From the NCBI GenBank assembly GCA_014904985.1, contig MU128971.1, positions 123,920-187,919 on the forward strand: a DNA stretch of 64,000 nt. The letters are read 5' to 3'. Each line of letters opens with the position of its first letter. Position 1 is the stretch's first letter. Source of the DNA: Hydnum rufescens UP504. Lineage: Eukaryota; Basidiomycota; Agaricomycetes; Cantharellales; Hydnaceae. Shown here one piece after another: positions 34,831-48,071 of this stretch. A model generated the notes under the pieces. That model saw nothing but the letters and a program-made list of their open reading frames with translations, was not told the DNA's origin and did no database searches. Made by a program: the position numbers and the translations under genes.

Positions 34831-36605
34831 TTAAGCGCGAGTGGCAAAGCACAATCGAGAGTTGGTGGTATCATAAACCGAGTACTACAGTCCAACAGAA
34901 AAAGTAAGCGGGTATAATACACACGTCTTGAGAGATACGCACGTAGTTCTCCAAGAACTTCTGGCCAATGATGAAATTGATGTTGGAGGCCACGCTGCCA
35001 CCATCGTTGATCTATGTTGAAGGCAGTGAAGCATGAATTCCACAGCAAAGGGAGATTACCGCATACCCAAGCATAAAAGAATCGAGAATCGAGACCAAAG
35101 ACAGAATATTGTGCCTGGGGAATGAGGTACTGAGCCGGGGTCAGTGGGTAGGAGACAGAACCAAGCTTGATGGTAAATGTTCCACTTCCAGAAGCCTCAA
35201 CAAGTGTGCAATGATCAGAAATAAACATAGGAACACGTACGTTGGCTGCGTGCTGAACCTAGCAAGGCCAGTGTTTGGATCCGTCGAACCTCCTGTAGCA
35301 CTCAAGAATGAGTTATAGGCGCTGGTTGGAATGTAAATGAGCGTGGTTCCCTACAATATAGCTATGAGCACCCCATGAATGTACAATAAGATTACGGCGG
35401 GACTCACAGTGTCCACAATCGCTTGGACTGAAGTTGCCAAGGTTGTGGTCCCGTAAGTGACCGACGCGACGGTAACACCCCAATACAAACTTTAGGAATC
35501 TATCAGTATCTCACGATTGTACATGACCTCGACAATATCATACCTGTAGGGACTAGTGGTGGACTTTGGGAAACACGAAAGCGTGCCGATAAATTTGGTC
35601 GAATCAGTGCCACCCAAAGTGAGTTCACCGTTGGTATCGTCAGTATCCTATATGTCGGAATAAGTAACAAGGCGTGGAAAGAGCAAGAGCCATCTTACGG
35701 AGCCACTCTCTGGATGAAAGTAAACGCCGAGGACTTCGGTGGCCTAAAACGGAACTGTTAAAAATGCAACCAGAGAACCGGACAGTATATATGCATACGA
35801 TAGTTCCTTGGGAGTAGAGGTTGTCCATGAAGGTGGGGACTGTGGTTTGTCCTTGAACGGTTCCTTCGGTCAGGTCTACCGGACCGAACCCGAAGATACT
35901 ATTAGGTTTGTCAAAAAGAGCAAGACGGGAATCTATTCCTCGAGGGCACCTACCCATCAACCCCACTGAAGCCCTGGTCGGTGGAAATGTCACCAATCCA
36001 TTGGCAGAGTACAGTCAGGCCACCAAGAGTAACCTACATTATCATTCTAACGTCAACAAGCCATACAACTCCATTTGTCAGCCTTACCTTGTCACAGTAT
36101 TCTTCACCACTGAATGATCCAGAACCGAGCGTGACACTGAAGGAGTCACCAGTGTCGGTGCTAGAAGAACTTGGCACATAATCATTGCTAGCCTGAGCTC
36201 CCACCAAGATGTTGGCACTTCCCGTATCAACAATGAGAGTGAAGTTCTGATCCCCAATCAGGGCGGCTAGTTGGACTAGTTGGGCTCATCGATCAGAGAT
36301 GGAATTCAAGGAGAACTCACGTGTGACATAAACAACTGCATACCGAAGACGGGATCAGTAGAGTATAATATAAAGATACTAATGCGCTTGCCATCCTCAT
36401 TTATGATAGGCTGAGTCCCGGTTGTTGCCAATACTCCAAACGAACTGATACGAGATTTCTCCTTCGCGATCAGTTCAGCAGCAGTTAGCGTACCGACTTT
36501 TTTTGAAATTGGAATCGTCACAGTACGGGCCCTATGGTCGACGAGCGTCCCAGAGACTAGGGAAGCGAAGGCAAGGAAAGCGACGGGAACACCAATATGG
36601 ACCAT
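34831..36605 (-). CDS. Secreted pepsin-type aspartic protease, copy B
   Basis: A signal peptide (MVHIGVPVAFLAFASLVSG) starts at 36605, followed by a propeptide (TLTAAELIAKEKSRISSFG). The first catalytic motif is intact as FTLIVDTGSANILVGA near 36205-36250, followed by the flap LGSGSFSGEEY, FSGVDG, FGFGPVDLTEG, GELTLGG and the second catalytic motif AIVDTGTTLIYIP near 35335-35430. The C-terminus includes NFIIGQKFLENY and YSVYDTTNSRLCFATRA, with a stop at 34831-34833. Introns are at the same places as in copy A, and several are identical in sequence. This copy looks functional. Such proteases are secreted and act at acidic pH. Confidence 0.8.
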
Positions 36606-36653
36606 GGCTCTTCGTTGGCAAGGATCCTGAGGAGATTAGACCGAGGTCACCAT

Positions 36654-36659
36654 TTTATA
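36654..36659 (-). promoter_or_regulatory. TATA box of protease copy B
   Basis: TATAAA on the minus strand, 48 bp before the ATG; conserved with copy A. Confidence 0.6.
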
Positions 36660-38234
36660 ATGGCCCCAGGAATTGCTATTGTGAATATACCTTCGGCCTG
36701 ATCAGCCGAGAGGGCGCTTCCTGGATCAAGCGAGACTAAGGGCTGGTCATAATAGCCACATGGTGGCAAGGGGACCATTCGAGTAGACTAGACCAGAGTG
36801 AAAAACGACTTCAATTTATGGTTAGGGTCACCCAGACCTTGAGAAAAATGGCGTTATGGTTTGGCCAACAACAGTTCGAGAGTCGATAGCAACCGGTCGG
36901 AATCGGTGCATGATACACGTTACACGCGGGGCCTCGAGACCACATTCAGAAACGGAGGGCCTGAAACCAAAATTAACTACAATACAAAAAAGGTCAATTT
37001 GGAGGAAGCCAAGAGATAAGTCAAGGGCACCACGTGCATGATGATGAATGCCAATTATTAGGCCAGTGACGTGATTCGTGAAATGTAGGAATTCATATCC
37101 AGATTATCATCGCCTAGCTATAGGGCTTGACAGTTTCTTTGGCAACTTAGAAGTCATTGGAAGTGATTCATCGGGGGGGAAAAGAGAGGGAGAGGGTAAG
37201 ACGCATAATACAATCACACCCTTCTGATCCCCATGCGCCAGGTGAAACCTTGCGCACGAGTCTATCCCCTGCGATAAGACCAGCTGCCGGAAAACATGCG
37301 AATATATTCCTTTGGAATGCAGTCGGCGTTGCCAAGTCACACGATGCTCCGTGAATAAGCGACAGGAGAACTGTACGAAGACATCCTGTAGAGGTAGGGT
37401 AGGATCTGCTTCCTTTTCAGTTACAACTCGCATATCTAGTATCGAGAAACGACGTACTCCCCCGTGGATGGGCCGGCCATGATCAAATAGGTACCTGGAC
37501 TTGCAAGGACAACATTCCAGAGTAAGGCATCGTCAATGGCTCCCCAGTACGTCCCATTTACGCAACAGAATATCAGTCCCAAGGTTCATCCGCTATCATT
37601 CGTGTACTCCGGGGAGTAATAAATCAAAGTAGCATTGGATGCAGCAGAAATAGCTCTTGAATGACGTCGTTTGGGCCCTTAATCCCATATTTATATCAAA
37701 CCAAAAAGGATGGAAGATTTCGATGGATGCAGTTCAGCATTGGGGACGAAATAATCGGCTGGGGATGAGAGAGCGAGAAGACGGCCCAAGAATGCATCAA
37801 AATGGCATGGCCGGAAGCATCTGGATTGCCTGCGACGACAGTTCTCTCTCTCATCGAATCTCAGCGACTCGATCAATCAGATCATTTCGTCCGGGTAATG
37901 AAGCTCAAAGACGTTCTGTTCTAAAATGCATGAGACGACATTAGGATTCGTCGCAGCATACCAACACGAGGGAGACCATCTCTCTGAAAGTCGGCTCTAA
38001 GATGTTTCCCACGGTGACGCGCGAAGACGTTATGATCCAAACTTTGGATCTCGTCAGGTGGTCGAGAATAGCACAATACATAAACATCGCGCTAGGGGCT
38101 GCGGCCGTATGAGACGTCGGGGCATGGACCCTACATGACATTTACACGGCCACTGCGGGAGAGTCTTACAGGACGTGATTGGAATGTGATCGGCAATCTG
38201 CGTCGGGCCATCACTTTGAAACCAGTTGTAAACA

Positions 38235-39502
38235 ATGGCAGCCATTCCCTTTCAAGTGGAGAAATATGCAGCTATATCGGCGGTGGTACGTGCATGTGCT
38301 CTCACTATGAGCGTCTTCAATCGTCTTGTCAAATCCGAAACCGTAACAAAGGACGATAAATCTCCTGTCACAGGTGCCGTTATGTTAATTTTTTTTCGTG
38401 AAGACAAAATTGACGATCTCTGGATCGATTTTCAGTTGCAGATTACTCTGCCCAAGCTGTGGTTAACACTATTCTGGCGCATGCATTTCCCAACGATCCG
38501 ATTGTCGGTGAAGAGGATGCCAGTGATCTTCGCAAGCCCGAGGGAGCCCTACTTCGCGAGCGTATCGTGGAACTTGCTAACGAGGCCTTAACGGGGATCG
38601 TGGCCGATAAAGAGAACGTCAACTGGGGGCTAGGGAAGGCTCGATCTAGCCACGAGCTCTTAGATGCAATAGACCGGGGAAATTATGCTGGAGGTCCCGT
38701 AGGCCGTTAGTCCGCTTCATCTCACTCGTGAGTTCTACTCCAGAAACCTTGACAAACGTTGCATGGTCTTCAGGGATGTGGGCCCTGGATCCGATTGACG
38801 GCACGAAGGGCTTCCTTCGCGGCGAACAGTATGCCGTCTGCCTTGCGCTCATCGTCGATTCAATTGTGCAGGTTGGTGTTATTGGCTGTCCTAATCTCCA
38901 CGTTGATGTTTCCAAACCCGACGGCGAACGCGGTACAATGTTTGTAGCTGTTCGGGGCCAAGGCGCCCAACAACTATCCCTTTCATCTCCATATGGGGAT
39001 GGCATACCCCTACGTATATCCTCTCACTCCCCCCTCTCTTCAATCCGGTTCCTTGAATCTGTAGAAGCTGCTCATTCTGCCCATGGATTCAATGCGCGGG
39101 TCGCAGCCGTACTGGGCACTTCGCAGTCGCCTAACAGGATGGACAGTCAAGCAAAATACTGTGTGCTATCTAGAGGAGTGGAAGGCGACGTGTACCTCCG
39201 CATGCCTGTCCCCGGAATGGGCTATCAAGAAAAAATATGGGTATTTATATGCAGAGACCCTCCTGTGATGCACATTCTGATTCCTCTCCTCGGCTATCAA
39301 TTAGGATCATGCTTCTGGGGCTCTTCTTATCCAAGAAGCCGGAGGCATTGTATCCGACTCGCTCGGAAGGCCCTTGAATTTCGGGAGCGGCAGAACCCTT
39401 GGCGAGAACTTTGGCGTAGTCGCCACCAGCATAGATATTCACCCCAAGATCATCCATGCTATCAGGCAGGTTCAAGATGAAGAGAAGATTGGAAAATTCT
39501 GA
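38235..39502 (+). CDS. MET22: 3'(2'),5'-bisphosphate nucleotidase (MET22/HAL2)
   Basis: The enzyme removes a phosphate from 3'-phosphoadenosine 5'-phosphate (PAP), a by-product of sulfate assimilation, and belongs to the inositol monophosphatase fold. The start is MAAIPFQVEKYAAISAVVRA. The metal-binding residues are in GEEDASD (near 38508-38528) and WALDPIDGTKGFLRG (near 38780-38825). The last motif, KIWDHASGALLIQEAGG, is joined across an intron (39241-39303). Three introns are visible: about 38374-38435, 38700-38771 and 39241-39303. It ends at 39500-39502 after VQDEEKIGKF. Length and motifs fit the yeast enzyme. HAL2 is the known lithium and sodium target in yeast. Frame intact. Confidence 0.9.
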
Positions 39503-39664
39503 TAGCGGTGCTGCACGCCTTCGCTGTACAATACTGTGCGAGCAAACCTCTCACTGGACTTGGCGATTCGGTCATAACTCCATTTAGAGAATTTCTTCAC
39601 GAATGTAGCGTAGTTGGTGAATGTAGATTCCATGTGATAAATAAGCCCAAGCTCAAGTCTACAC

Positions 39665-42310
<2,646 letters not shown>

Positions 42311-42350
42311 GATAGTCAGTGGGAAGTTTGGAATTCACGACCGGCGAGGT

Positions 42351-42357
42351 TTTTATA
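42351..42357 (-). promoter_or_regulatory. TATA box of KAR2
   Basis: TATAAAA on the minus strand about 40 bp upstream of the KAR2 ATG. A CGACGTGTCAC word just upstream (about 42375-42386, minus) resembles bZIP unfolded-protein-response sites; this is only a candidate. Confidence 0.5.
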
Positions 42358-42464
42358 CTCTATTCCTAGTTGAAGTGACACGTCGACAAATCGGATTTCT
42401 CCGATACTGAACACATATGATCCATTTAGATTCTGGCTGTACATCTGTACATGTACAGCACACT

Positions 42465-44596
42465 CTAGTTCTTACAAGCATACGAAATCAGCCCGTACCT
42501 ATCCTCCACGTCATCAGAAATTGTTCCCTTGTCGGGACACAGCACTTACTTTCCACTAACTCTCCACCCCTTCTCCTGCTCGTCCAATTTCTCCGCAACT
42601 CCAGGTTCCAGACCCACGACCACATCGGCCTTGCACGTCCGTAATGATAAGATGGGTATGTGCCCTCCCAGCGGACCTGGGGCAGAGGTCAATGTATACG
42701 TATAACAAACTATCTTCGTGACCTACCAATTGCACTTGGTAGAGGTGTCGAAGCAGACCATTTCACGTCAGCAGTGAGCCTGGGAGGCCATCGAGTTAGT
42801 AGGGACGTATTCAGCGTGTTGAATGTCAAGCCTCCACCCACTTGCGATAGCTAAAGAGTCAACTCTTTGTCAGTAGTTATACCAGGTTTGGCTATTCTGA
42901 CTCACTTCAAGTCGCCCTTAAAGATCACTAGAGCACTCTTCTCCAATTGATTGATGAGACTAATCTGTTCGGGAAGTCTCCAGAATGAATAAGGGAGAGT
43001 CCAAAATGTGGCTCCATCTAATGCGGAGTTATCTCCTTCCCTCCTGTTAAAATCCACACTGAGCGGTCCAATCGGGGTATCCAGGGGCACGGAGAGTTCA
43101 AAGGCACCGCTCGCAATGTGAGATCTCCATCGTCTCATCATGCCGGTAAGGGCAGCCGCTTCCTGGTCAGAGGGAGAAGGGTACGACGAAACGAAGAATG
43201 ACACCCAGTCTTTCTCAGCCAGTTGCGAGGCGAAGTCCTTAGGAAGCACATCTGAGACAAACCAGGGCAGAAGTTTGGGACTACAAGGCACACATCTGGA
43301 ATCTGTCAATGAAACAAAGCGAGCAACGTACTGGAAAACCACTTTAGAGACAAAAGGAGTGTGGGTCACGAGGAAATCAGCCAAGACGAGATCGGTGAAT
43401 AGCTTAATCAAAAGCGACTAAGCAATACATGCCACCGAGGGGAGGGGAAATATGCACCTCGAAACCAGCTACGGATATTAGGAACGAGAATGAGAACATG
43501 AAATTATCAAGGTGTTATTTTTCTCATCACGAAGGTTGGATAGGTGGACACACAGTTGTCAAGCACCACATCGATCTGAGCATCCCTCAGATCCTTGAGC
43601 GATTCCCAAACTTGCTGTGAATCGTTGCGGAGGATATGGTCCATGCTTGCAGCCTGTGCAATTTTCCCGACAGACTGCAACGCTTGTATGTCTTTGTAAT
43701 CCAATGACGGGAGGAGAGACAGGTCGGTCGCATTTCCCCTATGATCCGTTCGTGTGTTAATAATACTCAGAGAGCTGAGGCATGGAGATGGAATCAAACC
43801 AAAGACACATCTGAATCATTTCTCCAAAAAGTATTTCCAGACGAGCGTCGTCCATTGACATGGAGGATGAGGCATCATCAAGATCTGCCATAGTCACGGC
43901 GAGCTCTGAGAATACACATTATACCAAACACTCCCTACACAAGGCCTGAAACAGCACCTACGAAATACAGCCTTTCCGCTCGCTTGGAAAGTAAAAATCT
44001 TCTGATGCTCAAAGGGGTCATGCTGAGACCAATGCACCGTTAATGCAAACCACGATCGCACGAGTCGATATCTGGTAGAGGACGACGATTGGAACGTGAT
44101 GCGTAGAGAAAGTATTCACTGGCTCACAAATAACATCTAGATCGATTGTTTCAGCTAGAGTCTCGGAATCTGGCCATGGGATTACGCACTCTGCAAAAAG
44201 CCATGGTGCAGTAAACCAAGTATTGAGCTCCAGGTTTATCAGGGCTTGAAGCTCGTCGTTGTAGACCGAAATATCGACGCCACGGTCATCCGGAATGAAT
44301 CGAAGGGGGCGATCTCTGCTCATCTCAGCTTTGAGCTCCGAGAGACTCCGGATTAGTTGCTTGCCCTCGACAATTTTGTTGTAAAAATTATCAGTCGAAC
44401 CCTTGGTCATGATTTCATGGTTTGCTTGATGCACATTGTCAATTATGGAGGTGATTATTACGGGCCATCTCTTGACTGGTGTTACGTTTCAGCATCCTTA
44501 TGACCGAAATCGGTGCAGCTCGGAACAACGAACCAACAGTCTCATAGGCAAATCTATTAGCAGAAGACTCTTTGCTTTGATCAGCGTACAATTCCA
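42465..44596 (-). CDS. DUF89/ARMT1-type damage-control phosphatase
   Basis: The family (yeast YMR027W, human ARMT1) are metal-dependent phosphatases that remove harmful sugar phosphates. The N-terminal part shows RWPVIITSIIDNVHQANHE and LELNTWFTAPWLFAEC (near 44170-44240). The metal site is assembled as VVLDNSGFESLLIK, LFTDLVLADFLV over an 11-nt exon (43458-43468). The C-terminal motif is FKGDLNYRKLTADVKWSAS, spliced over two introns, then PLGGHIPILSLRTCKADVVVGL and YGLISYACKN, with a stop at 42465-42467. The start at 44596 (MELYADQSKESSANRFAYET) fits the family's N-terminus. No inactivating changes were seen. It ends about 150 bp from the KAR2 start, on the same strand. Confidence 0.85.
43458..43468 (-). 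other. 11-nt microexon in the DUF89 gene
   Basis: CTGGTTTCGAG is flanked by an 85-nt intron (43469-43553; GTGTGTCC to CCGTAG) and a 40-nt intron (43418-43457; GTGCATA to GCTTAG). Splicing it in gives DNSGFESLL, matching the family's metal-binding DN-x-GFE motif. Skipping it, or reading through, destroys the motif. Confidence 0.75.
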
Positions 44597-44953
44597 TCAG
44601 TCAAACACAGCACGCACGATGCTTCATCCTTAGGGGAGTAAGGTGGGTGTGGTGGGAGGAGCTGCATTTGGGTTTGTCCGAGGCAGTGACCGGACCCAAA
44701 ATGGATTCCGCGACTTCCGTCGACTTGGCTTATCTCCGAAGTCAAGCCAAATAGACTCGAAGTCGGCTCAAGTTACATGTAACAATGATACGTACACGTT
44801 GGAAAGCCATACTCTGCCTTGGATCAACTGTCAACTGTACTTAGAGATCAACAACAGCAGCAAATCAGTAGTGGAGTTGAGCCGGCAACTGCCGGGTCAA
44901 ATCGGACCACACATTTGGTCTCCTCGAACCTCTCTTCCATCAGCTCGGCCACA

Positions 44954-47944
44954 ATGTTCAACTTAGCGGCTCGCAGCGCCAAGCTCGGCCGTGCCATCCA
45001 GTGCATTGCCAATGGGGGCATGGCTACTGCTGCTCCTCGCATCGGCGACACCAAAGTAGAAATGTCGCCCTTGAGCAGACCAATTTCATAAACTATCAAC
45101 GTATCGAGGACAACCTGACCGTGGTCAGGAGCCGGTTCGTCGCCTCTGCTCTCGTGGGGCAGCCGATGGCATACTCAACCCAACCCACTTTTTAGGCTGA
45201 ACCGGCCTCTCACATTATCCGAGAAGATTTTATATGGACATCTTGACGACCCCCAGAACCAGGATATCACCCGTGGCATAAGCTACCTCAAACTGCGTCC
45301 CGATGTGTGTCGATGTTCACACCTCCTAATATCCCCCCGTTATTCACGCCCCTCCCAACAGCGTGTAGCTTGCCAAGATGCAACAGCTCAAGTGCGCCTG
45401 TAGATCAGCGCCGGTCTGTAGTGTTCTCATCATCCTTTGTCTCTTCCTAGATGGCTCTCCTCCAGTTTATGTCTGCTGGAATACCCACCACTGCCGTCCC
45501 TACCACTGTCCATTGCGATCACCTTATCGAAGCCCAGGTCGGTGGTCCCGCAGACCTCGCCCGGGCAATCAATATTAATAAGGAAGTATATGACTTTTTG
45601 GCGACTGCTACTGCAAAAGTATGTTATACATAATATAGAAAGTGATTCTCTGACTGACTTTCGTACCCATCCCAGTACGGTATTGGCTTTTGGAAACCGG
45701 GCTCCGGCATCATCCACCAAATTATCCTTGAAAACTATGCCTTCCCTGGGGGACTCATGATTGGAACTGACTCACACACTCCCAATGCCGGGGGACTAGG
45801 CATGATAGCGTGTGGTGTCGGGGGTGCGGATGCTGTTGACGTCATGTCGAACATTCCGTGGGAACTTAAATGTCCCAAAGTCATCGGCGTGAATCTCACT
45901 GGCAAAATTGGGGGCTGGACCACTCCCAAAGGTAAGGGTGCATGGACCGGTGTCCCTAACCCATCTCACCGTTTCTCTCGAGGCAGACGTCATTTTGAAA
46001 GTTGCGGGCATCCTCACGGTCAAAGGTGGTACTGGGGCGATCGTTGAATACAAAGGCCCTGGTGTGCAATCGTTGTCATGCACGGGAATGGCCACGATCT
46101 GTAACATGGGTGCCGAGATTGGTGCCACAACTTCGCTCTTCCCCTTCAACTCGCGTATGCACGACTATCTCAAAGCGACGAAACGGGCAGGAATCGCGCA
46201 ATACGCCCAAATGTTTCAACACAATCTTCGCGCCGATGAAAACGCGGAGTACGACCAGGTCATCGAAATCAACCTTTCTGAACTCGAGCCCCACATCAAC
46301 GGACCCTTCACCCCGACCTTGCTACTCCTATCTCCCAGTTCGCCGAGGAAGTGAAGAAGAACAATTGGCCCCAAGAACTCAAAGTTGCTCTCATCGGATC
46401 GTGCACCAACTCGTCTTATGAGGACATGTCACGATCTGCATCCATCGCCCAGGAAGCTGCGGAACACGGTTTAGAGGTCAAAAGTAAGTTCACCATCACG
46501 CCCGGTTCTGAACAGGTCCGTGCTACTATCGAGCGTGACGGACAAATTGGAGCCTTCGAGAAAGCCGGAGGCCTAGTACTTGCCAATGCGTGTGGGCCTT
46601 GCATTGGGCAGTGGGATCGAAAGGATGTAAAAATGGGCGAGATCAACTCCAGTCAGTCTGGGCAGCTCACCACATCCCTTGCGTTAACCATCGTCTATAA
46701 TAGTTATCACCTCGTACAACCGGAATTTCACTGGTCGCAATGATGCGAACCCTGCCACACATGCATTCGTCGCTTCTCCGGATATTGTCACTGCCATGGC
46801 CTTCGCTGGCGACCTGACTTTCAACCCTTTGACCGACACCCTCATCGGCGCTGATGGCAAACCTTTCAAATTCGCCGACCCATCCGGCAATGAGCTTCCT
46901 CCCCGCGGCTACGATCCTGGGGAGGATACCTATCAACGTCCCCGAAAGATCCCGCTAGTGTAAATGTTGCAGTGGACCCGAAGAGCGATCGCCTGCAACT
47001 TCTCCAACCTTTTACTCCGTGGGACGGCAAAACACCAACTGACTTACCGATCCTGATCAAGGTGAAGGGAAAATGCAGTATGTCCGCCGTGGGTCGAACT
47101 TTTTGTGTGCTTAGGACTAATGTAATTTTCCCTGCAGCCACTGACCATATTAGCGCCGGTGGACCCTGGCTCAAATATCGTGGTCATTTGCAAAATATTT
47201 CTCGTGCGTAATACTCCTCTCTACTTATCTCAGGATCCCGAATCCCACTTCCGTTCAATAGAAAATTGTCTCATCGGTGCGATTAACAGCGCCAATGGCG
47301 AAGCAAACAAGGTTCAGAATCAGTTTACTGGTGAATGGAAAGGTGTTCCGGCGGTCGCTCAAGAGTACCGGGAGAATGGCGTCAAATGGGTCGTCATCGG
47401 TGATTCCAACTACGGCGAAGGATCATCCCGTGAACATGCGGCTCTCGAACCACGTTATCTTGGCGGTTTGGCTATTATTGTGAGGAGCTTTGCGCGGATC
47501 CACGAGGTCAGAAGTATCGTTACTCGAATTGTCGTTATGAATTTAACCCTTTGTCTACTTGAGCTAGACCAACCTTAAGAAGCAGGGAATGCTTGCTTTG
47601 ACCTTCGTTGACCCTGCCGATTATGACAAGATTAAGCCTGATGATCGTTTAGATATCAAAGGTCTTGACTCCTTCGCCCCCGGGAAGAATCTCAGACTGG
47701 GTGTGAAACACCGGGATGGGCGGTACGAGGTACGTTGGACTTGCAAATATCGGGGTGTACAATGCTTACCCTGATGGATCCCAACACCAGGACATCTCTT
47801 TAGCACATTCCTTCAACGAAGGACAAATTGAATGGTTCAGGGCTGGGTCGGCTCTTAACCTGGTACGTCGTTGACTTGTTGTCCAACTAGCTGTCTCACT
47901 TTCGCCTCCGTTGGCAGATGGCTAAGCAACTTCATGGGCCATAG
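44954..47944 (+). CDS. ACO1: Mitochondrial aconitate hydratase (aconitase)
   Basis: It interconverts citrate and isocitrate in the TCA cycle using a [4Fe-4S] cluster. The N-terminus ([17 protein letters not shown]) looks like a mitochondrial presequence. Visible are [54 protein letters not shown], cluster ligands in [12 protein letters not shown] (46394-46430) and [11 protein letters not shown] (46580-46615), [11 protein letters not shown], and [19 protein letters not shown] in the swivelling C-terminal domain. The end is MAKQLHGP with a stop at 47942-47944. About ten introns are present. Three places need one more C in a C-run to keep the frame (45068-45070, 46311-46314, 46940-46943). As every motif and splice site is intact, I read these as sequencing errors, not decay. 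Confidence 0.93.
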
Positions 47945-48071
47945 TGTTGAAGCTCGATAACAGATTTGCCATGCTATTAGCTTTGGTACTCTCTAGTTTC
48001 CACGTGTAAATAGTAAATACATTTTTTTCTCCATTTACACGCGAAATCTTGGACCTCCCAGGTGTGGATCG

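Larger units (their letters stand above)
34736..37940 (-). repeat. Right arm (B) of the large inverted duplication
   Basis: Reverse complement of arm A. The two protease genes converge tail to tail. The inner borders are sharp (CGACCGTTTATT shared, then unrelated), at about 33971 and 34736. Confidence 0.8.

Noticed and set aside
31206..37433. A possible second gene pair upstream of the proteases (31206-31610 and 37107-37433)
   Set aside because: The DNA is shared by both arms, but the open frames diverge through indels and match no family, so it is homologous non-coding DNA or a dead gene.
42311..42420. Heat-shock elements in the KAR2 promoter
   Set aside because: Only isolated GAA/TTC words are present; no array of three alternating units was found.
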